Shown: piece after piece, positions 51,365-63,900 of the stretch
Layout of the letters: the number at the start of each line of letters is the position of its first letter
Numbering within the stretch: position 1 is the stretch's first letter
Source: Tomocerus qinae
Lineage: Eukaryota > Arthropoda > Collembola > Entomobryomorpha > Tomoceridae
NCBI GenBank assembly: GCA_020055645.1
Contig: CM034546.1
Span: 77,748,001 to 77,812,000, forward strand
Direction: 5' to 3'
DNA: 64,000 bases
Translations under genes and position numbers: made by a program
The notes under the pieces: generated by a model
The model's database searches: none
Told to the model about the DNA's origin: nothing
The model's input: the letters and a program-made list of their open reading frames with translations, nothing else

Positions 51365-52947
51365 TTTACTGTATCAACTGTCGAAGATAATGTCTAGACA
51401 AGATTCATAGAAAATAAGACTCTTGTTTCCAATCCAAACAATAAATGTCGAGGATTAAGAAAGAGAAGGTCGATTATTCTTTGATATTGGCTGTTGAACT
51501 ATTTCGAATACCTATACCTAAAAATTCGCATTAATAAATTAATGAGTCGTGGTTAATGCATACTATTTTAACTAAGTATAATGTTGATTTTCCGAGAAGA
51601 AAACAAAAATACCTAATGGGACTTTTACGTCAAGCAGAAAATGGTAACAACAGTAACAAGGACTATTATTTCTTCCTATTTTGTTATTTATCTACCATCA
51701 TTTTAACTATAGGAATTGACGAAATATGTAATACCTAGGTAATGTGAACCACAAAAATGATGTCAATGATAGAGTACGGTTGATAATATTATGCGGTATG
51801 CATTATTTTTGTCTATTTATTGTGCCAAATTCTTGTGATACAGAGGGAGCTTCCTATCAAAGTATAAAACAGTCTACCTACCTTGTATATGATTATGAAT
51901 TCCATATTAGCTCATTTAATAAATTCGTGTTGCAAATAAATAGTATTTACTCACGAAGAGTTACGTTAAAAGTTCAATGTTCAAAGTAAGCTTTATTATA
52001 GTGACAAAAAAGACATATTCAATTGCAAATACATTCACAGTCAAAACTCAGCTTGGTTCAGCTCGTCTTGGTTTTAGTTGACTGCACGACCTACTAAAAG
52101 AAAGAATTGAAATGGATAGTAATTTTTATTTTTATTTACTTAGTTACTTACGGTTCCCAATGTAAAGCTTTAATTTCTTTTAAATCACATTAAATTATTA
52201 ATTATTTATGATGACCAGAGTTGAATATGAGGGAAAAGATTTTTCAAAACAGGCTAAAAGTCGTTATTTTGTCACTTATTTCTCACAATATTAATTGTTG
52301 GCACTATGATGAGTTTCAGGATACTTGTGCGTGCCCAAAAATGACAACAATGGGAAATAATTTACATTCTTTAAAACCAATCTAATTGTGCCCCACAACC
52401 CTCAAAATTACTTTTATCATTATGATAGGCTATCCAATATTATACAATACACCACTTATTGTCAACAATCAATCGCCCATTGACCAAAAAAATCGAAAAA
52501 GCTTTTTGTCAACACCAGTTTAATTTTTGCCTCGGGTTGTGTGGTAGTGACTTATGAAACTTTCCCCTGAGTTTCAAGGGGAAAGTTAAAGTCTAGAAGT
52601 TTACATAACTGAAAACTAAGATAATTAAGATATTGACCTATTTAGTTTGGATTGAGGTCTTTTTCACTGCCAAAAGAAAAGTGGATTCAGGTCTTTCGCA
52701 TCCTTAAGGGACGATATGTACAATAAAATCTTATGACTCACATTTACAGATACCAGTAGTAGTGTTTCCATTCTACCAATCGCATTGCACCCACCTTTTG
52801 TACTTGAACATAATATTATTTAACGTAGGCATTTAACTTCAACACATACACCGTACCTCTTTGTGATTTTTCATGAACTTTGGGATGATGAAAACCGATG
52901 ATGATAGGTTAGCTCTGTTAAATAGCACAGTAACATGTATGGAACAA

Positions 52948-53128
52948 GGGTTGCGGTGTCCGGATAGGAAGGTGTGGACAAAAGTGGATAAAAGTGGTTT
53001 CGGTTCCAGGGCAAAACTAGTTTTGTCCTGGAAGAAATTAGTTTTGTCCACTTTTGTCCTGGATAGAAAGTGGACAAAACTAATTTCATCCTGGACAGTA
53101 ATAGTTTTGTCCGGACAAAACGCAACCC
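52948..53128. repeat. Short inverted-repeat element rich in GGACAAAACTA motifs
   Basis: The ends GGGTTGCG..GTCCGGA (left) and its complement TCCGGACAAAACGCAACCC (right) flank several direct and inverted copies of AGTTTTGTCC. It looks like a MITE of about 180 bases. No clear target duplication is seen. Open frames on both strands through it are by-products of the repeats. Confidence 0.5.
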
Positions 53129-53194
53129 TGGATGGAATTGCTAGTATTAAAGTATGCAATAAAGCGGAACTCAAATTTGAATGCACTTAACAAT

Positions 53195-55313
53195 CAGGGT
53201 TACCAGGTATACTTAAATGGCAAGTATAATACTTAAATTAGACCCTATACTTAAAATACTTGCAAGTATTTTAAACTACTTAAATTATACTTAAATATAC
53301 TTAAATGAGCTAAAGTCGGTAATGGAATATTTTCATCCTTAAATATTAGAACACAATTTGTTAGCGTTCAAATAAGTTAAAATGTCGAAATTTTCTCGAA
53401 TGAATTTCAATGTTCATTGTTGTTAAGTTGTCAAAAATCTCTTCCAATTTCAATGGAAATATATTAATAACTTATTATCTATATAATAATAGCAGTTCAT
53501 TTCCCCTTTAACATCAATCTACGACTTTCAAATTTCTACTGGATGGGCGCATTATAGTCAGAACCCCAAACCTCGAGTTTCAAAACGATATCTTTAATAG
53601 AAATCGTTTTATGATTTTTTGAATTTCGAATTTTAATATTGAAGGAGTGGGAGAAAATGCTCGGATCTGTCACGCTTTGTCCAGATACTCCTCCTACAGT
53701 TTTCATCCGATCTTTGCTAAACTTCTTCCTGACCTACTCGACTTAATAAAGAAGACGGTAGCCACTCCAGTTTTTTATTTTTTAGTAGAAAATATTTTGC
53801 CAGTGAATTTCAAAAATTTGACAAAGTCCTACTCTTTAACCAGAAAGGCCTCCGCCATGTAAAGGGATTAGTGTCCCTTTCACTTCAAACGGGGCGACCG
53901 CAGTGGAGCCAAACTATTAATAGAAAGGCAAGGTTTACTTGGTCAGTATGATTTGGTTGTGGATTGAATAGGTTGACTTGACTTGACATAGGATTGGTTA
54001 ATTAATGTAACAGGGTAGGTAGAAAATGGAGAGAAATGACGAGAACGATTACAGTAGTGGTAGCTAATTAAAATAAGAGAGCTACTTAAAATGAAGAGGC
54101 GAAAATGACGTGAATATTTAAGGTGGCGGGAATATTTAAAATAAAGAGATTATTTAAAATGACAGGAATGTTTAAAATGACGAGATTTTTCAAATTGACG
54201 AGATTTTTCAAAATGACGAGGTTTTTCAAAATGACGAGATTTTCCAAAATGACGAGATTTTTCAAAATGACGAGATTTCTTAAAATGAGATTTTTTACAC
54301 TGACGACGTTTATCGATTTAAAACAACGGGGTTATTCAAAATGAATTGGTGATTCTAAATGACGAAATTATTTAAAACGACGGGGTTATTTAAAATGTGG
54401 GGTTATTTACAATGACGTCTATTTAAAATGACGGGGTCATTTACAATGACGTCTATTTAAAATGACGGGGTCATTTACAATGACGTCTATTTAAAATGAC
54501 GGGATCATTTACAATGACGTCTATTTAAAATGACGGGGTCATTTACAATGACATCTATTTAAAATGACGTCTATTTAAAATGACGGGATCATTTACAATG
54601 ACGTCTATTTAAAATGACGGGGTCATTTACAATGACGTCTATTTAAAATGAGGGGGTCATTTACAATGACGTCTATTTAAATTACGGGATCGTTCACTAT
54701 TATTATGTTGATTCGATAACCATTGTATTTTGTTCCCCGTCGTTTGGATGTTGTAGCAATGCAGCAAGCAATTTTTTAAACATTTGAATCTGTTAATTTT
54801 CATACTTTTTTTAATGCATAATGCATACTCATGACCTACCGTCCCCATTGAGGGTTTACCCAATTCCCGTTCGGAGAACGGGCCTATTACTAGTTGGAGG
54901 ATAAAAGCAAACTTCTTTTCCTCAACTATGTCACTTAACCATTAAGCTAACTTAAACAAAATTCGTCAAATCATTAATTAAAAATTTGGAGGTTGAATTT
55001 CAAATCTTTCTCGCGCTTCGCGCGAATTTGTACCTTTTTACGATATCCTCACTTATCTCTGTAATACAGTGCATATTAATACAGAGTCTGTATTAATATG
55101 CACGAATAGTAATTCCAAAGTACATTATTTACGGTATTTTTGTTTCATTTTTTTCAAGAAATCGTAAAATTGCTGTTCACTTATGATAGCGCCAAATGCT
55201 ATTGAATGTCATTTGAAAGCATTTAAATAAGACGCGCCCGAAGGGCGCGGGTTGGTAAGTGGCTTTTGTTGGTCAGGATACTTAAATTGGCTGAAGGAAA
55301 TCTGGTAACCCTG
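53195..55313. mobile_element. Non-autonomous hAT element (2119 bp)
   Basis: The perfect 12-bp inverted ends CAGGGTTACCAG/CTGGTAACCCTG are flanked by a perfect 8-bp direct repeat TTAACAAT (53187-53194 and 55314-55321), the hAT signature. No transposase is present. The interior carries ATACTTAAAT-rich subterminal repeats and two minisatellites (54140-54690). The identical target duplication suggests a recent insertion. Confidence 0.88.
54140..54690. repeat. Two minisatellites inside the hAT element
   Basis: From about 54140 to 54340 there are 18-bp units of the type AAAATGACGAGATTTTTC. From about 54380 to 54690 there are 34-bp units built of ATTTAAAATGACGGGGTCA plus TTTACAATGACGTCT, about eight copies. 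Both share the heptamer AATGACG, so the second probably grew from the first. The 73-residue open frame at 54123-54344 is a by-product. Confidence 0.85.
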
Positions 55314-55926
55314 TTAACAATATTAAATTTTCTGTGTTTAAATTATTTAGCCAGAATTGGAGGTAATATGTTGCAAAAAATTACTTAAACATCTTAATAT
55401 GCCCTCGATGTCCAAATTTTAAGCCTGTTTTTCGACTTATAAAAATAACATTACTAAATGTCTAATTCGAACGTGGATAAAAATGGGGGGAATAGAAATA
55501 AGAAATAAGTAATTGAAAATAGAGAAAAGATTGTGGTTAAACTTCTAGAATGTCAACAAATCAATTAGTTTGGTATTAAACATGTATTACAGGTCTTGTA
55601 CGTTTCGACAGAAGGATGGTCTTGTATTAGGATCATTCGGTCGAAATACTTGAATTTGCTCCTCTGCTATGGTTCTGACTGAACAACGAACATAGTTAAT
55701 CAAGTATAGGTATGTAAATAGTCCTAATTGATTCATAAGTACATAATAATATAGTTATAACTTCACCAATTACATTATCGAAAAAAAGTATTATTTTATT
55801 ATGAAACAAAACAGTAAAATTAATTGCCAACAGAAATATTATGATATAGATTTTTTTTAAATGATTATTGTCATCTGCTGCCTTACAAATTGTAACGTAA
55901 TTGGTGTTTGCCAGAAATGCAAATGT

Positions 55927-58708
55927 TCAAACAGAGACCCAATTGCCATTTACTAACTTTTCCATCTTGCGGCGGTAAACTTGATCAGGAAAAGCATCTG
56001 TGTTCCAATTTTCGACACCTGTAATTACATAACCTGAGGTGTCGACATAACCTGGACCTCTATACACCATTGCCGCTTGTGTATTTGTTAAGCGTATGTT
56101 TTTTACAGCAGTCTGGTCTAACTGCCTAAAATTCGCTTTGACAGTGTCAATTTCTCTACCTTTCTCGTTTATTTGGTTGGTATTAAGTTGAATTTTTCTT
56201 TGAAGTTCTGAAATAGAGCTTTGGACATTCTGGTTTAATGTTTGTATGTCTTTACCCTTTTGGACTATTTCATTGGCATTGAGTTGGATTCTTTTATCCA
56301 GGTCTGAAAGAGAGGTTTGAACATTCAGGAGCGTTTCCTTGAGTCGCTTTATTTCCTGATTTGTCTGCAGTAATGCAGCCTGAATCTCTCCGTTGGATAA
56401 ATATGCAAATCTTTGACAGACCACCAAATTTCGCTTTCCACAACGAACATTGTGCCAAGACGCTGAATCTTGTAAAAATGCCAAAGTGGATCGTAGTTCG
56501 ATGCAGTCCGTTCCTAAATCCGAAGTGGGCTTACCAGGTGCCCAATTCGAGTAAACTTCTCCAGTAATCGAAGTACCGTCCGGCCAAGCAAAATCGGCAG
56601 TGTTATTTATTCTTCGTCCCCCCAGCCAAATATTATCGAAAATATTAGTATTATTAATCAGCAGATTATTAAGAAAATGTTGTTCTTCTTCGGAGTTAAC
56701 AGTTAGCAGAGTGGCGCTGTCGTCCGAGTTGTAGTCGATGTTTCTACATATTTCTACGGCTGCGTCATGAGTCTCAACGATATCAAAAATTTTCACACAT
56801 TTTTCATTTTTGTAGGGGATCCAGTCGTCTCCAATGCATTTGCTGAACACTAGGCCAGAAAAATCTGAAATTTAAACACAACATGTTTTCAACACATAAT
56901 ATGTACATCTATGATAAACGTGCCAAGCAAATATTATTATAGGCGAAGAATCGTAATAAAATACAAATACCTAGCATTGAAAAAACTGAATAGTAGACAA
57001 GTATTTACATTGTGTTCAGGAAACTCATCTACAATTGGTTTTAAAAATTCGAAGTACTAAAAAACTAAGTACTAATTTGGAATGCTATTATAGGTTTTAA
57101 TCTAAACTTGGAAGTACAGTGCACACTGGAAATTTATAATGTACAGCAGACGAATTCTGACTCCAAATTGAAGTTTCACAATCTTAATGAAAACCATTGA
57201 AATGATTGTTGGAGCATCTTCCCTGAAAATGTGTGTTTATTTGGGAAAGTCGTTACTATGAAGCAACTATGAGAAAAGTAACGAAAATTTGTGTTTCCAT
57301 TTAAATAACACAGAAAACTTTGACTTGAGTTTTAAAAAATCCTCAACTTTCCCCAAACACCAAATGAACGTGAAAGTGTAGCTAAGACATTTTCAGATCA
57401 GGGTACTAAGAACATATGTGCCTTTCCCTGCCGTTCTGACAAAATCACAGGTCAAAGGTTAAGGTTAGTGGACAGTTGATCAAATTACCTGACATCCGCC
57501 AATAAGTTATTTGATCATGTCCAAAATGGTTCTATTTAATATCTACTATGTTATTCATGCAGGCACTCCAGAAATTTGGTCAAAGTGGGGGGGGGGCAAC
57601 CAAAAATAATGTTAAAAATAAGACATAATAAGAAATTTTTATGCATTTTTTGGCCTTTTGGAAAAATTCCTCTCTTTTTCTCAGATTTAGGGGGAGCGCT
57701 GCGCCCCCCCCCCCCGCCTACGTGCTTGTACTCATGTAATGGAGAACAGTAACACATTTTTAATGATAGTTACTGCCATTAAACACTCAAACCAATATTT
57801 TTCAATTTAAAGGTTCCTTACTCTTAGTTTTAATTCTTCTTAGTAAATTCTGTCGAAGTACGTTAGAAACTATCTCAAATGATACCCGGTACCATCACAG
57901 CTTATTTTGAAATATGTTGCATGATTACTGTTGGGTGAACTATCAACTTCATTTTTACTTATTTTAACCAAATGATGGGATGACATTTGAACTTCTGGTG
58001 TCCAAATAATCGGAATTTTGCCACAACGTCTGTCAAAGACGCTTGCAGTATACTATAGCAGTGTGGCAGTGGTTTAATTTCAATGAATGGGCCTACCCTT
58101 TTTATGTTATACCTTTTATATTATGCTATATTTGTGATTTTAAAATTTAAGCCCGTTATGCCCAATATTCAAAACGCATTTTGAGGTGTCAGTTTAGCTC
58201 AAATTTGATTGAATTCTACTTTCATGAAACAAAAATATTTATTTATTGGGCGGTGGGGGTAATGTGGTAGGCATGTGGTGTTGCGGCCTTGGCTTTATTA
58301 ATATAGAACCCACCCATTATAAATTTAAATGAACGTAATATAAATGAAGTTGTTTATTATATATTTAATGATTTCAAGAAACAATGCACATAGAGGTCAA
58401 TGTATGACTGGTTGAAATGGTTAAAATTAAAAATTATTTCAAGAAAAAGCAAATTTTTCAAATAGTTGCAGTAAAATTGCATTTTAAAAATTCAAAAATT
58501 TATATAAATCCAGTTTGGATACACAATAGCATTTTAATTTCAAAGGGAAATCAGGACAACTTTTTCGGAAAGAGTATTACGAGAATTGTATAGTATTTTT
58601 AGCCATTTTTTACTATTGTAAGCCAATTTAGACAGGCCGGTCAAAATAAACACTGGTAGAGATTAACTTACCCAGAAATAAGAACATCAAGAAAACAGAG
58701 TAGTGCAT
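55927..58708 (-). CDS. Secreted C-type lectin-like protein with coiled-coil tail
   Basis: Exon 1 (58672-58708) encodes a signal peptide (MHYSVFLMFLFL) and exon 2 (55927-56864) the rest, 324 residues in phase. The C-type lectin domain (about residues 22-160) has WIPY, IWLGGRR, FAWPDG, NWAPGKPTS, DC and C-x(n)-C ending in VVCQRF. The calcium/sugar motif normally EPN or QPD reads KPT, and WND is replaced by WHN, so classical calcium-dependent sugar binding is doubtful. Residues about 165-250 form a coiled coil with two related segments (DKRIQLNANEIVQKGKDI, QRKIQLNTNQINEKGREI), which suggests oligomers. The C-terminal tail of about 65 residues (YRGPGYVDTSGYVITGVENW) is not recognised. Immune recognition or matrix roles are possible. 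Confidence 0.83.
57560..57728. mobile_element. hAT-like MITE, copy 3 (intron of the lectin gene)
   Basis: The ends CAGGCACTCCAG and TACGTGCTTG match the copies at 13.3 and 14.3 kb. The interior shares AATAAGACATA and TTTCTCAGATTTAGGGG. It is flanked by TATTCATG (57552-57559) and TACTCATG (57729-57736), an 8-bp target duplication with one difference. Confidence 0.75.
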
Positions 58709-60928
58709 GGTTCGATGGGGCAACAATTAATGTCGTCTAATTAAGGTCTAAAAATATAATTAAAATATTATTACGTTAATAATTATTAACAACATGTTAG
58801 TAGTCAAGGCCGCAGCAGACAACGATATTTTTACTCTGTGCCTTCCCTTCCCAAAAATTTTTCTGGCTGCGGCCCTGAAAAGAGATTATTTATTTATTTT
58901 GTATTTTGTAGGTGCCTAATTTTTTTAAGTTTTGGTGTGAACAGTGTGATGTATATATAAATACCTAATACTAGTATGTAGTTACTGGTAACTTTTAAAC
59001 CATACCTATTTTAACGAATATAAATAATAAAAGACTTTGCGAATACTTTAGAGAAGATGCACTTCTTTATGCAATTTCTTCCTGTTGGAGTGTAAATGAA
59101 TGCAAGTAATATCGCAGCAAACGCTTGGTAGTGAAATGAAAATTTCTAGTATTTATATAATGACGTTATCTCTATTTTGCGCGCAAATAAATGCAATCAA
59201 TTGTGTAATTAATTGGATTTACATAAAATGCATTAATTCATTTTCAATTAACCATGTTTTTTAAAAAATTTCAAGTGGCTAAATTTTATTTATCAGCTTC
59301 ATAAACAAATTTTTAGTATTAAAAATTTTATTTTTATACACTGCTGTAATAATTTTACATATCAATAACAACATTCTAATCAAAAATTTGTAAATGGTTT
59401 TTGTAATATCTATTATTATTATGCTTGTACAATATCTCCCAGAAAACACTTCATTGGCAAAAAATGGCTTTTATGACACTGTTTACACACGTGTGATCAT
59501 AACAACTATTTTGCTATCAATTTTCACCACGTAAAGGTGAACTGGCTTTTAACGAGGCGTTTTTGTTAAAGGTTTTACAAAGGATTTGGAAAATGCCAAA
59601 GCATATTTATATATATCGTACTTGAAGGATAAGATTATTCGATTTTTAAGACTATTTGTAGGATACAAAATAATGCACTCACTTCTAATCCTCGGTATTG
59701 TCAGTACTATTTGGCCAACGTGCGACATTATCTCAATTTTTGTCGTTACATTTCATTTATCGATTTGCGTTAGGCAAATAAGAGTATTCGTTTTAGTTAA
59801 TCGGAAACCAGGCCATGTATTCAGAATATTTTCGTTAGATAAGGTTTTTAATACTGAAATGATAATTATGCTATGTATATTTATGTTGCGCAAATGTGTA
59901 GCATTGAGTGTATTTTTACTTTATTGCATAAGACAACGACAGTAACATCTCAAAGTGTCATTTATCGTTCAAACTGTGAGACAGCATGAAGAACACAATA
60001 ACACAAGTATTTTGGTCGAATAGCAATTAACAATGAACTGTTTAATGTGAAGGTTTATTATTTAGTATTACAATTATATTATGTAAATGCCTAAAATCTA
60101 GCATGCTATCTGGTAGAAATTTAAAAATATTTAAATCTCTAAAGAATTATATTATGATGTACTGAAACTGAAATCGAGCATACTACTCCCACCATAAATG
60201 TTTCAATGAACTTCATTAGTACTAGATTATAATGTTGTAATTTAGAAAAAATACAAGTAGTCTGATAGCTGCTATTGTCATGAAACAATTGGTTAAAAAC
60301 TTTGATGGTTTTAATCGAAAGAAACGAAGTGCTTTTACAGTGAAAAACGTTACATTTCGACTGAAAACTGGCAAAATATTCATTCGCCTTCATCTGAAAA
60401 TACTCTTTTTATTCTATTTTGTCCTTATTGTTTAACCAGAAAGAGTCCCATGCTGGCCTATTTTGAAATAAACCTTGACCTACAATATCGTTAAGTGTTT
60501 CGATTTTCATCAAAATCAGTTGATTGGTTATCGAGATATTTATCTTTACTACTATTCAATATTTGCACTTATTGTTAAATGAATACATTAAAATTAAAAA
60601 CTGACTTAGGCGAAATGAATGTTTTCCTCTACAGTGTTATTTTGCTTAAAGTTTGCATTAAAATAGCTTTCAAATCTACTTTCTGTTACAATACGGGCCA
60701 CCGGCCACTATTTACACCATACACATATCAAAGTAATATGTACAACTGTCTGCTTCTGACTCAAAATAGTAATCGACTCTACTAAATCTCTGTTTTATTT
60801 AGGTATGATTGTTGCAATAATGTCAATTTTGGAATTACAGTAAATTAACACAATTCTAATAAAAAGTAAACTTATTCTGTTCTTTTATAATTATCTCATT
60901 TCTTCAATTGCAATAACCTTGAAATTTA
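58709..60928. other. Intergenic region, no gene I can support
   Basis: AT-rich sequence between the lectin gene and the 3' end of the next minus-strand gene. One 119-codon hydrophobic open frame (59586-59945, +) has no recognisable motif and no clear splice partners. Confidence 0.4.
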
Positions 60929-63900
60929 TTAGGAGTTGTAGACATCTGGCTTTCCTGCAAATTCTCCGTTGATGAAGTAATTGTGTTCCAGACCTCCATT
61001 GACGAGGATACATCTAAGTGGTCGGAATTCGACTCTACCGGATTGGATGAAACTAGATTCCATGCACCGATTGAGCCAAATGTCTGCATCCGAGCTATGC
61101 TTGTATTCCCCGAGGATCCAATTGAAGACTTTGTTGTCTTTCCTGTTCACCCTGTTGAAACCCAAGATACGGTCTTAAGTATGTTAACTAGACTAGCCGT
61201 AATCCTAAGGTGTCATCATGCACTTATACTTCTTCCCCATCACAGCTCCTCACATAATAAGCCTTTCAACCAGAGTTCTATTTTAGCCGGCTTTTTTACA
61301 TTTTGCCCACCCACCCGGGCAAAAGGGGCAAAGGGGGAAAAAGGGGCAAAAAGTCTAAATCGTAGTTCATCTACCAAAATAGATGTCGCATCGATGTCTC
61401 TTCGTTTATATGTACCTAAAAACAGGCTTACTAGAATATCATCAACTCCGAATTTCAATGGCAAACAGTTAGTTTACTTGCGTGAGTTAAGTTTGAAATT
61501 TTTTTGTGCTATTTTTAAAACCTTAATTTTACTTTTGCCCCTTTTGCCCCTTTTGCCCACTAGCCACCTGACATTTTGCCCGCCCACTGGCCACTTTTGC
61601 CCCCTAGCCACCTAGCCACTACCCACCGGCCAGTTAAACTCTGCTTTCAACTTTACCAATCCAAAATAAATTTCTCTGGGAACTTGAGTAAATTCGAACA
61701 TTTGAAAATCATGCTAATCCATTCAATTTTCTAATTTCAAAAACATAATTTTGCCTACTTAACGCTACCGATTTTGATTACTAGAAACTCATGGAATTTA
61801 CAAAAATTTTCTCTACAATTATGTTGAAAAGTAGTAAAAATAGCATATTTGGTTACCACATATCTCTGAGAGGAATGACAAAGTCCTCAGTGTACATGGA
61901 GTAGAATCGGGAAGTGATGAGCGGGACTTTGGTCTCATAGATCGGCATGCAGAGTCCAAGCACCGTAGCGAACATTTTGTACTGCCAGTCGATGACCCAA
62001 TTGAAGGAATACTCTCTCTCTGCCTGCTCTTGGTGATAGAATATTTCAGTTTCCTTGCTTTCACCATTCTTTTCCCGTTTCAAGAACACCCACGCAGTAT
62101 CCTAACACAGTTATAAGTTCCTCTATTATTTCAACATTATACTCTATGATTATATTTCATTTAGTTTAGAATGCACCAGAGGGAAAGAGATGTCATTTTC
62201 TTTAAAACGATAAAAATTAATAGTTACGCTAGTTGTGTCAGTATTTTTGAATAACATCGTGTTTCTTGAATTATTATTTTTGCAGTCATTAAGGGCTAGC
62301 CGAATGTGTTTCCAAAAGTCTCGTTCCGGGTGATTTTTTAGAGGCACTGAAATGAAATCAGTTTCGTTCTAAGATATTGTGTCGAGGTTGAGGTTGAGAC
62401 AAACGACTTATTTTATATTCAAACAAACCACAACCACCTACTTGGAAACCGATTGAGGATAAAAGGAAAGTAAAAAAAGAACGTACTTCCAGCAACAGGA
62501 GCAGACGTTGTGACGTCTTGCCTGTTGTTGAAGTATTTCGTGTCGGTGAGATAATGTTTGATCGGAAAACATTTTTGATAAATTTTTTGGGGACTCTGAA
62601 ACAAGCTGAACAAAATACACTTTCAATGTCATCCAAGATGACCGACTTCCAACGGTCGTCATCCGTCCATGCCGGCTGTTTGTAGCCGAGAGACGATTGA
62701 AACAAATTGCATGATTCTACATCGTCTGGTTCAGCTGTCTTACACGTGTCTGCATAAATAGAAGGTCTAATCGTTTAACATGAATTTATGAGTAAATACC
62801 ATTTATTACACTCGTTATACTACAAAATCAGTTTACTTCACCCCACCCTTGTACTAAATAATATTGTATGTGGTCATCAATACGATGTATATCTTTTTAA
62901 CCCCTGAACGGTTTTTGATTTAAAATAGTATACATACCCGTCTGTCCCGTACATCTCCGGGCCTATAATTCTCAGTTTTCCGATTTTAAAATATGGGACA
63001 AAGTTTCAAAAACTGGACTTTTCCCAACATGAAAAAGTATTTTCGAAAATCTGTTCGGTCCAAATTAAAAAGATTATAAAACTACATTTTGGGGGCATAT
63101 TAAGCATTTTACCCCTGCTAAGTTTCAAAGGTCAACTTAGTCTTGTGACGAATTTCCCCATCTGAGGTATCAATCGAAAGCTAACAAGGACCCCTATGTC
63201 GCTATTAAGGGAATTATTTTGGCTAATAATGACCTCCTGAAGAATTTAAAGGTCATAAATTGCATAATATTATATTTCATACACACCATTTTTCACCAAA
63301 ACCCGTTCAGGGGTTTAAAATATATTTTGCTTTCCTTTTACAGAGATAACTAATGACAGGGTTAAAACTCATTTTTTCCTGAAAGTTGTTTGTTCCTATT
63401 GCCATGTAGAGAGAAGGAAATGACATTTTGGAGGCCATAGGGATGACCATTTACCTATATAGCAAATAAAATCAGTCAATTAGAAAAGGGTTTGAAAAAA
63501 CTAAAGGGAAGTATATATTTCTAAATAGTTAATTAGTTAATCCCAAAATGTCAAAGTATAGGTAGTGGGTTTAGAGCTGTTAAAAGTTAATAAAGCATCA
63601 AATTATATCACCTTACCTGAGGCTTGAGGGAGTTGGATACAATTTTGTTCAGCCATATTGAAGTTGATGTCCATCTCAATGACATCGGGTATCGGTCTAT
63701 TCTTTCGCCTTGCCTTTGCTACGCGGTCAAAAATGACTTTATTTGTTACTGGATCCAATGGATATGCAAACACATTTTCTCCTGTCTCTTCGAACAACAC
63801 TTCCAACTCTGCGGCGAGCGTCAGCCCTTCTTTTATCTTGCCGTAGTATTCTTTTTGCTTATTGAGTGATGCTCTTCGAGCAACAGGGAGTTCCCGGGCA

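Larger units (their letters stand above)
51365..55926. other. Intergenic region occupied mainly by mobile elements
   Basis: It contains a small inverted-repeat element (52948-53128) and a 2.1-kb hAT-type element (53195-55313). I see no convincing gene. Short open frames such as those at 51556-51989 have no recognisable domains. Confidence 0.45.

Noticed and set aside
52839-53190. Open frames of 84-115 residues on both strands
   Set aside because: They run through a short inverted-repeat element and are repeat by-products.
54123-54344. 73-residue open frame with KMTRFFKM repeats
   Set aside because: It follows the 18-bp minisatellite inside the hAT element.
54380-54690. Repeat array resembling CRISPR spacing
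   Set aside because: Both halves of each 34-bp unit are constant, so there are no variable spacers. It is a minisatellite inside a hAT element.
59586-59945. 119-residue hydrophobic open frame (+)
   Set aside because: No motif, no family resemblance and no splice partner, in AT-rich sequence where such frames are common. It could be a receptor fragment, but I cannot support that.
60983-61615. 210-residue plus-strand frame
   Set aside because: It crosses the last exon of the minus-strand gene, the splice acceptor and the small hAT element, so it is a chance opening.
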